DNA of 64,000 nucleotides from Lachnospiraceae bacterium UBA1721. Lineage in GTDB: Bacteria > Bacillota > Clostridia > Lachnospirales > Lachnospiraceae. Location: the NCBI GenBank assembly GCA_002317155.1, contig DCIR01000057.1:34707-98706 (forward strand), given 5' to 3'. Position 1 is the stretch's first letter, and the number at the start of each line of letters is the position of its first letter. A program made the position numbers and the translations under genes. Of the stretch, positions 1 through 9,990 are shown in pieces. The notes beneath the pieces are model-generated. The model worked only from the letters and a program-made list of their open reading frames with translations, ran no database searches and had not been told where the DNA came from.

Positions 1-1065
1 AGCTTTGTAGATGTAGAGGATGTAATCGATGCTACAGAGCGCATGGTGGCAAAGGTTTGTAAGGAAGCAATCGGTCTTGATGTGCAGCTTCCCATCGTCA
101 GAATGACTTGGGATGAGGCTATGAATCGTTATGGTTCAGATAAGCCCGATACACGTTTTGGAATGGAACTTGTTGACGTTAGTGAAGTTGTTAATGGCTG
201 CGGATTTGGTGTGTTCACAGGGGCTCTTGAGAATGGCGGAAGCGTAAGAGGTATCAATGTAAAGGGTCAGGCAGAAATGCCTCGTAAGAAGATTGATGCA
301 CTTGTTGACTTCGCTAAGGGTTATGGAGCTAAAGGCCTTGCATACCTTTGTGTAATGCCTGACGGAACATATAAGTCATCATTCAGCAAGTTTATGACTG
401 AAGATGAGCTTAAGGCCCTTGTTGAGAAAATGCAGGGTGAAGCAGGAGACCTTCTCCTTTTCGCGGCAGACAGACTTAAGATTGTAAGAAATGTTCTTGG
501 TGCACTTCGTTGTGAAATCGGAGAACAGCTTGGACTTATTGATCACAATAAATTTAATTTCCTTTGGGTAACCGAGTTCCCTGAGTTTGAGTGGGCTGAT
601 GAGGACGAGAGATGGGTTGCTATGCACCATCCTTTCACTATGCCTGTTGAAGAGGATATTCAGTACCTTAAGACTGAGCCTGAGCGTGTACGTACCAAGG
701 CTTACGATATCGTTCTCAACGGTGTTGAGCTTGGTGGTGGTAGTGTTCGTATTTATCAGACTGATGTTCAGGAAGCTATGTTTGAGGCTCTTGGATTTAA
801 CAAGGAAGAGGCTTATGAAAGATTTGGATTCCTTCTTGATGCGTTTAAGTATGGAGTTCCCCCTCATGCAGGTCTTGCAATCGGACTTGACAGATTTGTA
901 ATGCTTCTTACCAAGGCTGACAGCATTCGTGAAGTTATTGCATTCCCTAAGATTAAGGATGCATCATGTCTTATGACAGAGGCACCGAGTGTTGTTGATG
1001 ACAAGCAGCTTACAGAGCTTGGTATAGGCATCACTGCTCAGGAAGAAGAGACTACTGAGGAATAA
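1..1065 (+). CDS. aspS: Aspartyl-tRNA synthetase, 3' part (5' end outside window)
   Basis: Charges tRNA-Asp with aspartate in the cytoplasm. The frame is open from base 1, so the N-terminal anticodon-binding domain and part of the catalytic core lie before the window; 354 codons remain. The first third resembles the GAD insertion domain of bacterial-type AspRS, followed by the rest of the class II catalytic core. Motif 3 is visible as GLAIGLDRFVMLL near positions 870-910. The C-terminal tail is acidic (EEETTEE), as is common in bacterial enzymes. A hairpin terminator follows directly, so this is the end of its transcript. Identity is secure; discriminating versus non-discriminating status cannot be judged. 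Confidence 0.96.
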   Translation, partial: SFVDVEDVIDATERMVAKVCKEAIGLDVQLPIVRMTWDEAMNRYGSDKPDTRFGMELVDVSEVVNGCGFGVFTGALENGGSVRGINVKGQAEMPRKKIDALVDFAKGYGAKGLAYLCVMPDGTYKSSFSKFMTEDELKALVEKMQGEAGDLLLFAADRLKIVRNVLGALRCEIGEQLGLIDHNKFNFLWVTEFPEFEWADEDERWVAMHHPFTMPVEEDIQYLKTEPERVRTKAYDIVLNGVELGGGSVRIYQTDVQEAMFEALGFNKEEAYERFGFLLDAFKYGVPPHAGLAIGLDRFVMLLTKADSIREVIAFPKIKDASCLMTEAPSVVDDKQLTELGIGITAQEEETTEE

Positions 1066-1081
1066 TTGTATTAATAATTAT

Positions 1082-1118
1082 AGGGGCTGTTACGGCTAGT
1101 TGTCGCACAGCCCCTTTA
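1082..1118 (+). terminator. Hairpin terminator after aspS
   Basis: Stem AGGGGCTGT (1082-1090) pairs perfectly with ACAGCCCCT (1107-1115) over a 16-nt loop and is followed by a short T run. It sits 17 bases after the aspS stop codon. The weak U tract makes it less than ideal, but the position and stem strength support it. Confidence 0.75.
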
Positions 1119-1140
1119 TGACTGTATAAGGGTATAGTAA

Positions 1141-1824
1141 ATGTTAAATGTGTACAGTCTTAGGGTTGATGGGTTAGTTGGCCTTGAGAAAAACTTGGAT
1201 TTAGCGGAGCAAATAGATTCAAAGCTGGATAGCGAGCGGTTAAAAATCGTAAACAGAATGACAAGCAATTCATCTGGTTGTGCTACTGCAAGAGGAGCAG
1301 GATTACTACTTCAGTATGTTGGGCAGAAATTCATGGATTGGCAAATGGATCATGAGACATCAAATACTGCTAATGGACCGGTTGAACTGACAGAAAAGAC
1401 TGTGCATGAAATATTAGATTGTCTTGAAGATCGAATTGATTTTCAATATCGTCACGGATCTGAAGGAAAGCCATATTGGGCTAAGGCGGAAATGCCTTTT
1501 TTTAATATTTCACATTCAGCCGGAATAGTGATACTTGCTGTCTCGGATGTAGAGATAGGGATAGACATACAAAATATTAAGGGAAAAAATGAATTAAGCA
1601 TGGCTCGTAGATTCTATTCTGAAAAAGAAACGAATCTGGTCGAGAACAATTGTGAGATTTTTTATAAGCTGTGGGCACGCAAAGAAGCTTTGGGAAAAAG
1701 AACCGGGCAGGGTGTGAGACCGTATCTGAATGTTGATTTGTCGGATACGGACAGCGAATATATGAAACAGTATACTTGGAATGAATTAAAGCTTGATGAT
1801 TATTATATTTGCATCTGCAGATAA
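1141..1824 (+). CDS. 4'-phosphopantetheinyl transferase, Sfp type
   Basis: Transfers phosphopantetheine from CoA to a serine of acyl or peptidyl carrier proteins. The 227-residue length fits the Sfp/Gsp family, which is about twice the size of AcpS. The two family signatures are present: GIDI with metal-binding D142, and WARKEALGK (W178 to K186) with the conserved Glu and Lys. The N-terminal half is divergent. No NRPS or PKS genes are nearby, so the carrier protein it serves is unknown. The stop codon overlaps a possible ATG in front of the next ABC exporter gene, suggesting co-transcription with it. Confidence 0.85.
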   Translation: MLNVYSLRVDGLVGLEKNLDLAEQIDSKLDSERLKIVNRMTSNSSGCATARGAGLLLQYVGQKFMDWQMDHETSNTANGPVELTEKTVHEILDCLEDRIDFQYRHGSEGKPYWAKAEMPFFNISHSAGIVILAVSDVEIGIDIQNIKGKNELSMARRFYSEKETNLVENNCEIFYKLWARKEALGKRTGQGVRPYLNVDLSDTDSEYMKQYTWNELKLDDYYICICR

Positions 1825-1847
1825 TGAGTGATTATAAAGGGGAAAAG

Positions 1848-3650
1848 ATGAAGGATTTACTCAAATTCTTGAAGGCATATACAAAAGAATCTGTGCTGGC
1901 TCCGTTGTTTAAGCTGCTGGAGGCGGTGTTTGAGCTTTTTGTGCCTATAGTTGTAGCTAACATAATTGATAAAGGCTTGGCAGAAGGCAACACTGATATG
2001 CCATATATCATAAGAATGGGCCTGATATTACTGGGATTGGCGTTGGTAGGAATGGTTGCGGCTATTACCGCACAATTTTTTGCTGCCAAGGCTGCGGTTG
2101 GTTTTTCAGCAGGACTCAGAAGTGCTCTGTTTGCAAATATACAGAGACTGGATTATACCAGCCTGGATAAGGTTGGTACATCAACTCTTATTACCAGAAT
2201 GACCAGTGATGTAAATCAGCTTCAAAACGGTGTGAACATGGTACTCAGATTGTTCCTGCGTTCACCTATTGTAGTGTTTGGTGCAATGATTATGGCTTTT
2301 ACCATTGATGTAAAGGCTGCACTTATTTTTGTATGTGCAATACCGCTTTTGGCTATCATTGTATTCGGTATTATGCTTATCAGTATGCCTCTTTTTAAGA
2401 AGGTTCAGGGAGGACTTGATAGAGTGCTCGGACATACCAGAGAGAATCTCACCGGTGTGCGAGTAATCCGTGCTTTTAATCTTCAAAACAGTGAGCTTTC
2501 AACCTTTGAAGATGAAAATAAGAAACTGACCAAGATGCAGACACATGTAGGTCGTTTCAGTGCACTTACCAATCCTTTGACATATGTGATTGTAAACGGT
2601 GCGATTATTGCATTGATTTATGTAGGCGCTGTAAGAGTCAACTCAGGAGCACTTACCCAGGGACAGGTCGTTGCTATCATCAATTATATGAACCAGATTC
2701 TTGTTGAACTTGTTAAGCTGGCAAATCTTATTGTACTGATGACTAAGGCTGCAGCCTGCGGTGATCGTGTAAATAAGGTATTGAAGATGGATAACGGTGC
2801 CAGAGAGGCATACGGTATTGCTGCAAGCGAAAACGGACAGAGTGACGTTAAGGCTGCTGCAGATAAGGAGCCTGATGCTAAAGCATCCGGTAAAGCCGAC
2901 AGTGCATACATGGTATTTGATCATGCAGGACTTACTTACGATGGAGCCGGTGATGCTACTTTGACGGATATGGACTTTACGGTTGAAAAGGGACAGACCG
3001 TTGGTATTATAGGTGGTACCGGTTCGGGTAAGAGTTCGTTGGTCAATCTTATTCCTACATTGTATCCGGCTACCGTAGGTGCGGTATATCTCGAAGGTGA
3101 GAATCTACTGCAGATAGACAGTGGCAGACTTCGTGAGAAAATAGGTATAGTTCCTCAGAAGGCTGTTCTTTTTAAGGGAACTATCAGAAGTAATCTTTTG
3201 TGGGGCAAAAAAGATGCAACCGATGAGGAACTCTGGAAAGCACTTGAGATAGCTCAGGCAACAGAGGTTGTAAAGGGTAAAGACGGAGAACTGGACGCCG
3301 AGGTGGAGCAGAACGGTAGAAACTTCTCAGGAGGTCAGCGTCAGAGACTTACCATTGCAAGAGCACTGGTCGGTATGCCTGAAATCCTTATTTTGGATGA
3401 CAGTGCATCAGCACTTGACTATGCAACAGATGCCAAGCTTCGCAAGGCTCTATCGGAGATTAAGGACTCAACCGTGTTTATCGTTTCACAGAGAGCTTCG
3501 TCTGTAAAGAATGCAGATAAAATCATTGTACTTGATGATGGTAAGATTGTCGGAATCGGTACGAATGATGAACTCCTTAAGAGCTGCGAGATATATCAGG
3601 AGATTTATTATTCTCAGTATCAAAAGGAAAATGAAAGGGAGGGCGCATAA
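1848..3650 (+). CDS. ABC exporter half-transporter, subunit with degenerate Walker B
   Basis: Type IV (MsbA/LmrA-like) exporter: about six TM helices in residues 1-310, then a nucleotide-binding domain with Walker A GGTGSGKSS (about 387-395), signature FSGGQ (493-497) and Walker B ILILDD (513-518). The catalytic position after the Walker B Asp is Asp518, not Glu. An Ala/Asp/Lys-rich linker of about 35 residues separates the domains. The start at 1848 is chosen because AAAGGGG lies five bases upstream; in-frame starts at 1809 and 1824 have no such site. The next gene follows without a gap and supplies the complementary subunit. Substrate unknown; multidrug or peptide export is typical of the family. 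Confidence 0.93.
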   Translation: MKDLLKFLKAYTKESVLAPLFKLLEAVFELFVPIVVANIIDKGLAEGNTDMPYIIRMGLILLGLALVGMVAAITAQFFAAKAAVGFSAGLRSALFANIQRLDYTSLDKVGTSTLITRMTSDVNQLQNGVNMVLRLFLRSPIVVFGAMIMAFTIDVKAALIFVCAIPLLAIIVFGIMLISMPLFKKVQGGLDRVLGHTRENLTGVRVIRAFNLQNSELSTFEDENKKLTKMQTHVGRFSALTNPLTYVIVNGAIIALIYVGAVRVNSGALTQGQVVAIINYMNQILVELVKLANLIVLMTKAAACGDRVNKVLKMDNGAREAYGIAASENGQSDVKAAADKEPDAKASGKADSAYMVFDHAGLTYDGAGDATLTDMDFTVEKGQTVGIIGGTGSGKSSLVNLIPTLYPATVGAVYLEGENLLQIDSGRLREKIGIVPQKAVLFKGTIRSNLLWGKKDATDEELWKALEIAQATEVVKGKDGELDAEVEQNGRNFSGGQRQRLTIARALVGMPEILILDDSASALDYATDAKLRKALSEIKDSTVFIVSQRASSVKNADKIIVLDDGKIVGIGTNDELLKSCEIYQEIYYSQYQKENEREGA

Positions 3651-5438
3651 ATGGCAGATAAGAAAAAATCCCTTCCTAAGGGTGAGACAAAAAAGACTAT
3701 CGGCAAGATTTTCAGATATATCAAAAGATATATTCCGATACTTATTATTTCAATATTACTTGCCGGAGTGATAGTTGTTCTTACATTGATGATTCCCGTA
3801 TTGACAGGTAATGCTGTTGACTTGCTGCTGGCAGGTCAGGGAAATATTGATTTTGAAGCTGTGTTTGCAGTAATGATTCAAATAGGCGTAATAATGCTTG
3901 CAACTGCGCTTGCACAGTGGATTATGAATACCTGTAACAACCATATTACATATCATGTGGTCAAAGATATCAGAAACGATGCGATGAAGAAGATGCAGGT
4001 ACTTCCATTGTCATACCTCGACAAGCAGGCTACGGGAGATATTGTGAGCCGTATAGTTGCGGATGTAGATACCTTTGCAGATGGTTTGCTCATGGGATTT
4101 ACACAGTTGTTTACCGGTGTGCTTACTATCATCGGTACATTGATATTCATGCTCAGAACCAGCTGGGTTGTAACTATCGTAGTTGTAGTAGTTACTCCGT
4201 TGTCGTTCTTTGTGGCAAAATTTATTGCTACACATACTCATGATTTCTTCCAGAAGCAGTCTAAGGTAAGAGCAGAGCAGACTGCACTTATTGAGGAGAT
4301 GGTAGGTAATCAGAAGATTGTAAAGGCATTTTCACGTGAGGATGATGTTCAGGAGCAGTTTGATGAAATCAATGACAGACTTCATGATGCTTCGCTTAAA
4401 GCTGTATTTTATTCATCACTTGTAAATCCCAGCACCAGATTTGTCAATTCGATTGTATATGCATTGGTAGCTGTGCTCGGAGGCTTCTATGTAATAAAGA
4501 GTATGAGCGATGGTACCGCAGCATTCACTGTAGGTGAGTTGACTTGTTTCCTGGCATATGCAAACCAGTATACCAAGCCTTTTAATGAGATTACCGGAGT
4601 TATTACAGAGCTTCAGAATGCAATTGTATGTGCTTCACGTATCTTTGAATTTATCGAGACTGATGCTGAGGTTGCTGAGGCAGAAGATGCACAGGTGCTT
4701 GAAAAAGCCGTCGGTAATGTCAAGCTTGACAAGGTTGAGTTTAGATACGTACCGGATAAGCCACTTATTAAGAATTTCAGTCTGGATGTACAGCCCGGAA
4801 AACGTGTTGCGATAGTAGGCCCTACAGGATGTGGTAAGACTACTGTAATCAATCTGCTGATGCGTTTCTATGATGTTGACGAGGGTACTATATCTGTTGA
4901 CGGATATGATATCGAAAAGCTGACAAGACACAGCCTCAGAAGCAATTACGGAATGGTACTTCAGGAGACCTGGCTCAAGGCTGGTACTATCAGAGAAAAT
5001 ATTGTGATGGGTAAGCCCGATGCTACGGATGAAGAAATCATTAAGGCAGCCAAGGCGGCTCATTCACATGGATTTATTAAGAGACTTCCGAACGGATATG
5101 ATACTGTTATCGGTGAGGACGGTGGAATGTTATCGCAGGGCCAGAAGCAGCTTTTATGTATTACCCGTTTGATGCTATGCCTGCCTCCAATGCTTATTCT
5201 TGATGAAGCTACCAGCTCTATTGATACCAGAACAGAGATTCATATTCAGAATGCATTTGCTACTATGATGAAGGGCAGAACAAGCTTTATCGTTGCCCAC
5301 AGACTGTCTACTATCAAGGAAGCTGATATTATACTGGTTATGAAGGATGGAAATATTATTGAGCAGGGCAATCACGAAAGCTTACTTGCTCAGGGCGGAT
5401 TCTATTCTGAATTGTATAATTCACAGTTTGCAATTTAA
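3651..5438 (+). CDS. ABC exporter half-transporter, catalytic-Glu subunit
   Basis: Partner of the preceding gene: an N-terminal six-helix domain and a C-terminal ATPase with Walker A GPTGCGKTT (390-398), signature LSQGQ (494-498, deviating from LSGGQ) and Walker B MLILDE with catalytic Glu519. In heterodimeric exporters such as TM287/288, one ATP site is degenerate. Here the partner's Asp518 plus this LSQGQ would form the degenerate site, and the partner's FSGGQ plus this Glu519 the active one. The ATG abuts the upstream stop codon and has GGGAGG just before it, indicating tight translational coupling. Confidence 0.94.
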   Translation: MADKKKSLPKGETKKTIGKIFRYIKRYIPILIISILLAGVIVVLTLMIPVLTGNAVDLLLAGQGNIDFEAVFAVMIQIGVIMLATALAQWIMNTCNNHITYHVVKDIRNDAMKKMQVLPLSYLDKQATGDIVSRIVADVDTFADGLLMGFTQLFTGVLTIIGTLIFMLRTSWVVTIVVVVVTPLSFFVAKFIATHTHDFFQKQSKVRAEQTALIEEMVGNQKIVKAFSREDDVQEQFDEINDRLHDASLKAVFYSSLVNPSTRFVNSIVYALVAVLGGFYVIKSMSDGTAAFTVGELTCFLAYANQYTKPFNEITGVITELQNAIVCASRIFEFIETDAEVAEAEDAQVLEKAVGNVKLDKVEFRYVPDKPLIKNFSLDVQPGKRVAIVGPTGCGKTTVINLLMRFYDVDEGTISVDGYDIEKLTRHSLRSNYGMVLQETWLKAGTIRENIVMGKPDATDEEIIKAAKAAHSHGFIKRLPNGYDTVIGEDGGMLSQGQKQLLCITRLMLCLPPMLILDEATSSIDTRTEIHIQNAFATMMKGRTSFIVAHRLSTIKEADIILVMKDGNIIEQGNHESLLAQGGFYSELYNSQFAI

Positions 5439-5519
5439 TATGTCCCAATGCCTACGAAATAGGATTGTTGCGTAAAGAAACCGTTATTATATTAATGATA
5501 TATTAATAAAGGAGTACCC

Positions 5520-5693
5520 ATGTTACCCAAGGAACCAACTATTTTATTAAGTATGATAAATATGAAGCTCAGAGATCAATATTCATCACTGGATGATTTG
5601 TGCGATGATCTTGATGAGAGCAAGTCTGAGATTGAGGAGATACTGGCAAAGGCCGGCTATAAGTATAATGCCGACAGCAATCAGTTTAAGTAA
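5520..5693 (+). CDS. DUF4250 family small protein
   Basis: A 57-residue protein beginning MLPKEPTILLSMINMKLRD and ending DSNQFK. It matches the DUF4250 pattern: a short conserved start, a 'SSLDDLCDDLD' helix and an aromatic tail. AAAGGAG (5508-5514) lies five bases before the ATG. No function is established for the family; it is small, soluble and common in Clostridia. It stands between the ABC exporter and the Mur ligase and is probably expressed from its own promoter in the AT-rich 80 bases upstream. Confidence 0.85.
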   Translation: MLPKEPTILLSMINMKLRDQYSSLDDLCDDLDESKSEIEEILAKAGYKYNADSNQFK

Positions 5694-5717
5694 AATTATT
5701 TTCCGGAGATTATTACA

Positions 5718-6947
5718 ATGACTATTAAAGAAGCTGTTGAAGGTAAAAAAATTCTTATATGGGGCTACGGACGCGAGGGTAAATCTTCAGAGCGTTATCT
5801 GCAGCAATTTTGCAACTGTGAGTTGATCGATACATATGAAGGGACTATAGATGGAATTGATGAGGACAAGTATGACCTTATCTTAAAGAGTCCCGGAATT
5901 GTTATGGATGGAGACAGAGCTAAATATACGTCTCAGACAGAATTATTCCTCGGACAATACCGTGATCAGGTGATTGGTATTACAGGAACAAAGGGAAAAA
6001 GTACCACTTCAGCTATGATGGCTCACGTTTTGGCTGATTGCACAGATAAGAATGTGATACTGCTCGGTAATATCGGCCTTCCATGTATGGATTATTGTCC
6101 GGAGATTACAGACGATACAATTATTGTGTTTGAGATGTCGTGTCACCAGCTCAAGCATACTAAGGTATCACCGTATATATCTATATTCTTGAATTTGTAT
6201 GAGGAGCATCTGGACTATTACAAGACTATGGATGCATATTTTACCGCCAAAAGTCATGTAGCGTCATATCAGAATGAAAATGATTACTATTTTTGTGGTG
6301 AAAATGTTCCGGAATTTGCAACAAAGGCAAAAAAGTTTGTCATCGATAAAGCAGGAATTGATAGTAATGAATTGAAAATATACGGTGAGCACAATCAGCT
6401 TAATGCCAAGTTTGTCCGCACAATAGCAGTTGAAGTATTTGGATGCAAGGATAGTGATGTATCTGCTTCATTGAAGACCTTTACCGGCCTGCCTCACAGA
6501 TTGCAGAGTGTGGGAGAGTATAAGGGAATTGAATGGTATGATGATTCGATTTCGACGATTCCTGAGGCCGCAATCAGTGCTCTTGAGAGCATCCCCGGTG
6601 TGTATTCTATTCTGATAGGTGGAATGGACAGAGGCATATCCTATGAGATTCTTGAGGACTACATGATAGAACATCATGAGTATCAATATATCTGCATGTA
6701 TGAAACCGGCAGGAGAATCGCGGAAGAAATAGCTAAAAAGATGGCGGTAAAAGCATCTGATGCAGATAAGATATTAACTAATATGGTGGTTGTGGATGAC
6801 CTGGCACAGGCTGTTAGCAAGGCAGTAGAATTGACTCCGACAGGCAGAGGATGTGTAATGTCTCCTGCAGCTGCTTCATATGGATATTTTAAAAATTTTG
6901 AGGAACGCGGTGAGGTTTTCTGCGATTATATCAGAAAACTACACTAA
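5718..6947 (+). CDS. murD: Mur ligase, MurD-like (UDP-MurNAc-L-Ala--D-Glu ligase)
   Basis: ATP-dependent amide ligase of cytoplasmic peptidoglycan precursor synthesis, adding D-glutamate if it is a true MurD. Order of parts: an N-terminal Rossmann-like domain (residues 8-80, with KSPGI), the Mur ligase P-loop GITGTKGKS (87-95), a central domain with NLYEEHLDYY, and a C-terminal domain with the SISTIPEA segment that MurD enzymes share. At 409 residues it is shorter than the usual roughly 450, and it lies outside any division cluster. It could be the only MurD or a paralogue; the rest of the genome would tell. Confidence 0.78.
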   Translation: MTIKEAVEGKKILIWGYGREGKSSERYLQQFCNCELIDTYEGTIDGIDEDKYDLILKSPGIVMDGDRAKYTSQTELFLGQYRDQVIGITGTKGKSTTSAMMAHVLADCTDKNVILLGNIGLPCMDYCPEITDDTIIVFEMSCHQLKHTKVSPYISIFLNLYEEHLDYYKTMDAYFTAKSHVASYQNENDYYFCGENVPEFATKAKKFVIDKAGIDSNELKIYGEHNQLNAKFVRTIAVEVFGCKDSDVSASLKTFTGLPHRLQSVGEYKGIEWYDDSISTIPEAAISALESIPGVYSILIGGMDRGISYEILEDYMIEHHEYQYICMYETGRRIAEEIAKKMAVKASDADKILTNMVVVDDLAQAVSKAVELTPTGRGCVMSPAAASYGYFKNFEERGEVFCDYIRKLH

Positions 6948-6992
6948 AACCTCCAAAATCATTAAAAAGTAATAAATATATTACAAAATCAA

Positions 6993-7021
6993 TTCATTTT
7001 TTGTTAAATATATAGTATAAT
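6993..7021 (+). promoter_or_regulatory. Putative sigma-A promoter for the chemoreceptor gene
   Basis: TTCATT (6993-6998), a 17-base spacer, then a perfect TATAAT (7016-7021), about 50 bases before the gene. The -35 box is poor, and no sigma-28-type motif was seen, which would have been an alternative for a chemotaxis gene. Confidence 0.45.
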
Positions 7022-7072
7022 TCATCTATTGAGATCTTCAAAATATGTCGCAATATTGAAAGGGGATTATAA

Positions 7073-8602
7073 ATGTCAAAGGTAACAGAAATAAAATCTC
7101 GTTTAGAAGATAAGATTCTCGCAACTGCTAGTTTATCACAAAAAGGAATTGTAAATAAAAGAGCAATTATCAATGGTTCGATGTTGAATGGATTGATAGC
7201 AATTGCTTATTTGATTGAAGGAATTGACGGTAACAGAAGCTGGCTTTATGCGGGTCTTGTGGTTGCATTGTGTATAATTCCTATTGTTTTGTCGATTCTG
7301 ATATACAAAAAGAAAAAAGATTGTCCGAAAGCTATAATGAGAACATTGGGAATCGGATATACGGTTATTTATACAGTCGTTCTTTTTACGGCACAAAATG
7401 ATTTGGTTTTCACATATCTTTTCCCTATGCTGTTGGTATTGCAGCTGTTTAGCAATCTTCGTTTTGTAATAATCATCGGAAGTGGAGCAATAATCGAGAA
7501 TATCGTAGATGTGATAATAAAGGTTGCTAACGGAAGAACTACTCCTGCGGATATCACTACATACGAGATTCAGATATTGCTTGTAATTATGAGTGTCATT
7601 TTCTTTATTTCTGTAAGCACTATTACACAGAAACTTGCAGATATCAGAGCCGCACGTCTTGAGACCGAGAAGGTAAAGACTTCCGATTTGCTGGAGACTG
7701 TACTTAAGACTTCGCAGGATATGGCAGGAAATGTTGTTAATGTTAACTCTAAGATGGATGGTGTGAAGGACGCAATGGCTCATACACTTGAGTCTATGTC
7801 TGAGGTAAGTCAGGGAACTGCAGAAACCGCACAGGCAATTCAGAATCAGCTGGTAAAGACTGAGGAGATTCAGGAGTATATTGATTCGGTTCAGAATGCT
7901 ACCGGAGTTATAAACGAAAACATGAACACAACTGCAGATGCTATTGATAATGGCGGAAAGCAGATTGATAATCTTAATTTACTTACCAGAAAGTCTCAGA
8001 AGGCCGGCCAGGAGGTTGCTTCTTCACTGGAGGTATTCAGAGAGACTACTGGAAAGATGAATAGTATCACCGAGTTGATTACCAATGTAGCTGAACAGAC
8101 AAGCCTTCTTGCTCTTAATGCGAGCATCGAGGCAGCAAGAGCAGGAGAAGCTGGTAGAGGATTTGCGGTAGTTGCTTCGGAAATTTCAAATCTTGCCGGA
8201 CAGACCACACAGGCTACAGGTGATATCAATGAACTTATTGATCAGATTACCGGACAGCTTTCAGGAATGGTTGAGAGTATCAATAACCTGATTGAAAGTA
8301 ATGTACAGCAGGCTGAATCAGCAGGAAAGACTGCAGAGAGCTTTGAGACTATTTCAAAGAATATCGAGCAGATTAAGATTCAGGCAGAACAGCTCAACGG
8401 TATTGTTGATAATTTGGCTGTTTCCAATAAAGAAATTGTAGATTCAATTCAGACAATTTCAGCAATCACTGAGGAGGTTAGTGCTCATTCAAATGAGACC
8501 TATACTGCCAGTGAATATAATAAAGACACAATTGAGGAGATTACTGCACTTGTCAATGAGCTGAGCGATGAAGCAGAGCAGCTCTATGCAATGCAGGTAT
8601 AA
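7073..8602 (+). CDS. Methyl-accepting chemotaxis protein, membrane-embedded sensor
   Basis: Chemoreceptor of 509 residues that would signal to CheA/CheW. Unlike classical receptors it has no large extracellular ligand domain: residues about 35-185 form roughly six hydrophobic helices with short loops, so sensing would occur in the membrane or through a partner. The cytoplasmic half is a long coiled coil whose hairpin tip (EQTSLLALNASIEAARAGEA) matches the highly conserved CheA/CheW contact region. AAAGGGG precedes the ATG. The stop codon is one base from the start of rarA, so the two may share a transcript, although rarA is functionally unrelated. Confidence 0.93.
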   Translation: MSKVTEIKSRLEDKILATASLSQKGIVNKRAIINGSMLNGLIAIAYLIEGIDGNRSWLYAGLVVALCIIPIVLSILIYKKKKDCPKAIMRTLGIGYTVIYTVVLFTAQNDLVFTYLFPMLLVLQLFSNLRFVIIIGSGAIIENIVDVIIKVANGRTTPADITTYEIQILLVIMSVIFFISVSTITQKLADIRAARLETEKVKTSDLLETVLKTSQDMAGNVVNVNSKMDGVKDAMAHTLESMSEVSQGTAETAQAIQNQLVKTEEIQEYIDSVQNATGVINENMNTTADAIDNGGKQIDNLNLLTRKSQKAGQEVASSLEVFRETTGKMNSITELITNVAEQTSLLALNASIEAARAGEAGRGFAVVASEISNLAGQTTQATGDINELIDQITGQLSGMVESINNLIESNVQQAESAGKTAESFETISKNIEQIKIQAEQLNGIVDNLAVSNKEIVDSIQTISAITEEVSAHSNETYTASEYNKDTIEEITALVNELSDEAEQLYAMQV

Positions 8603-8603
8603 G

Positions 8604-9962
8604 ATGGACCAGCTTAATTTATTTGATTACATGAGTAATAATACGCGAGAACAGGAGTCACCGCTTGCTGCAAGAATGCGTCCGAGAACAATCGATGAGG
8701 TTGTTGGGCAGGAGCATATTCTTGCTAAGGATAAACTCCTGTATCGTGCAATAAAAGCAGATAAACTTAGCTCACTTATTTTCTACGGACCTCCCGGAAC
8801 CGGTAAGACAACACTTGCTAAAGTAATTGCAGGTACTACAAGCGCAGAGTTTACACAACTTAACGCAACGATAGCCGGTAAGAAGGATATGGAGGACGTA
8901 ACCGCTCGTGCCAAAGAAACCTTTGGCATGTACGGAAAGCGTACGATTCTCTTTATTGATGAGATACATCGCTTTAATAAGGGACAGCAGGATTATCTGC
9001 TTCCTTTTGTTGAGGACGGAACAGTTATTTTGATAGGTGCCACGACCGAGAATCCCTATTTTGAGGTTAATGGAGCGCTTATTTCAAGATCACTTATTTT
9101 TGAGCTTAAGCCTATACCGAAGGAAAAGGTTGAGGATCTGATTAAGAGAGCTGTCACTGATCCCGAAAGGGGAATGGGCTCATATAAAGCGGTAATAGAT
9201 GATGACGCGGCAAGCTTTTTAGCTGATATTGCGGGCGGCGATGCGAGACATGCACTTAATGCTGTTGAACTGGGTGTAATGTCTACACCAAGGTCTGATG
9301 ACGGGCTCATTCATATAACGATTGATGTTGCGGCGGAATGTATACAAAAGCGTGTGGTTAAATACGATAAGAATGGTGATAATCATTACGATACAATTTC
9401 CGCTTTTATCAAAAGCATGAGGGGCTCGGATCCTGATGCGGCGCTTTATTATCTGGCACGTATGCTTTATGCCGGTGAGGATATTAAGTTTATAGCCAGA
9501 AGAATCATGATATGTGCTTCGGAAGATGTCGGTAATGCTGATCCGATGGCACTAGTGGTAGCTACCAATGCTTCACTGGCGATAGAACGAATAGGAATGC
9601 CTGAGGCGCAGATTATTTTAAGCCAGGCGGTAACATATGTTGCAACAGCACCAAAGTCCAATGCAGCTTACGGAGCGATTGAGGCGGCGATGAATGAAGT
9701 GGCAACATCCGGTAATCTGTCTATACCTGCGCATCTTCAGGATGCTCATTATAAAGGAGCGGCAAAGTTGGGACATGGAACAGGATATAAGTATTCCCAT
9801 GTTTATCCTAACCACTATACCGAGCAGCAGTATTTGCCTTATGAACTTAATGGTAAAGAGTTCTATAAGCCCGATGGAAATGGTTATGAAGTAAAGATAA
9901 GAGAGCATATGGCTAGGATTCGAAAAGAAGCCGGTCAGGATGCAGCTCAGTGGGAAGACTAG
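8604..9962 (+). CDS. rarA: Replication-associated recombination ATPase RarA (MgsA)
   Basis: AAA+ ATPase related to clamp loaders that acts at stalled replication forks. The N-terminus carries NLFDYM, resembling a clamp-binding-type peptide, then Walker A GPPGTGKTT from residue 62, Walker B ILFIDEIH around 115-122 and sensor segments. The C-terminal half has the family's tetramerisation region with IMICASEDVGNADP and the terminal YKYSHVYPNHY. The start at 8604 is chosen because the longer frame would run back into the chemoreceptor gene; the ribosome binding site here is weak. About 452 residues is normal for the family. Confidence 0.95.
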   Translation: MDQLNLFDYMSNNTREQESPLAARMRPRTIDEVVGQEHILAKDKLLYRAIKADKLSSLIFYGPPGTGKTTLAKVIAGTTSAEFTQLNATIAGKKDMEDVTARAKETFGMYGKRTILFIDEIHRFNKGQQDYLLPFVEDGTVILIGATTENPYFEVNGALISRSLIFELKPIPKEKVEDLIKRAVTDPERGMGSYKAVIDDDAASFLADIAGGDARHALNAVELGVMSTPRSDDGLIHITIDVAAECIQKRVVKYDKNGDNHYDTISAFIKSMRGSDPDAALYYLARMLYAGEDIKFIARRIMICASEDVGNADPMALVVATNASLAIERIGMPEAQIILSQAVTYVATAPKSNAAYGAIEAAMNEVATSGNLSIPAHLQDAHYKGAAKLGHGTGYKYSHVYPNHYTEQQYLPYELNGKEFYKPDGNGYEVKIREHMARIRKEAGQDAAQWED

Positions 9963-9990
9963 GATAGTAGTTAAACATCAGATTATTTAT

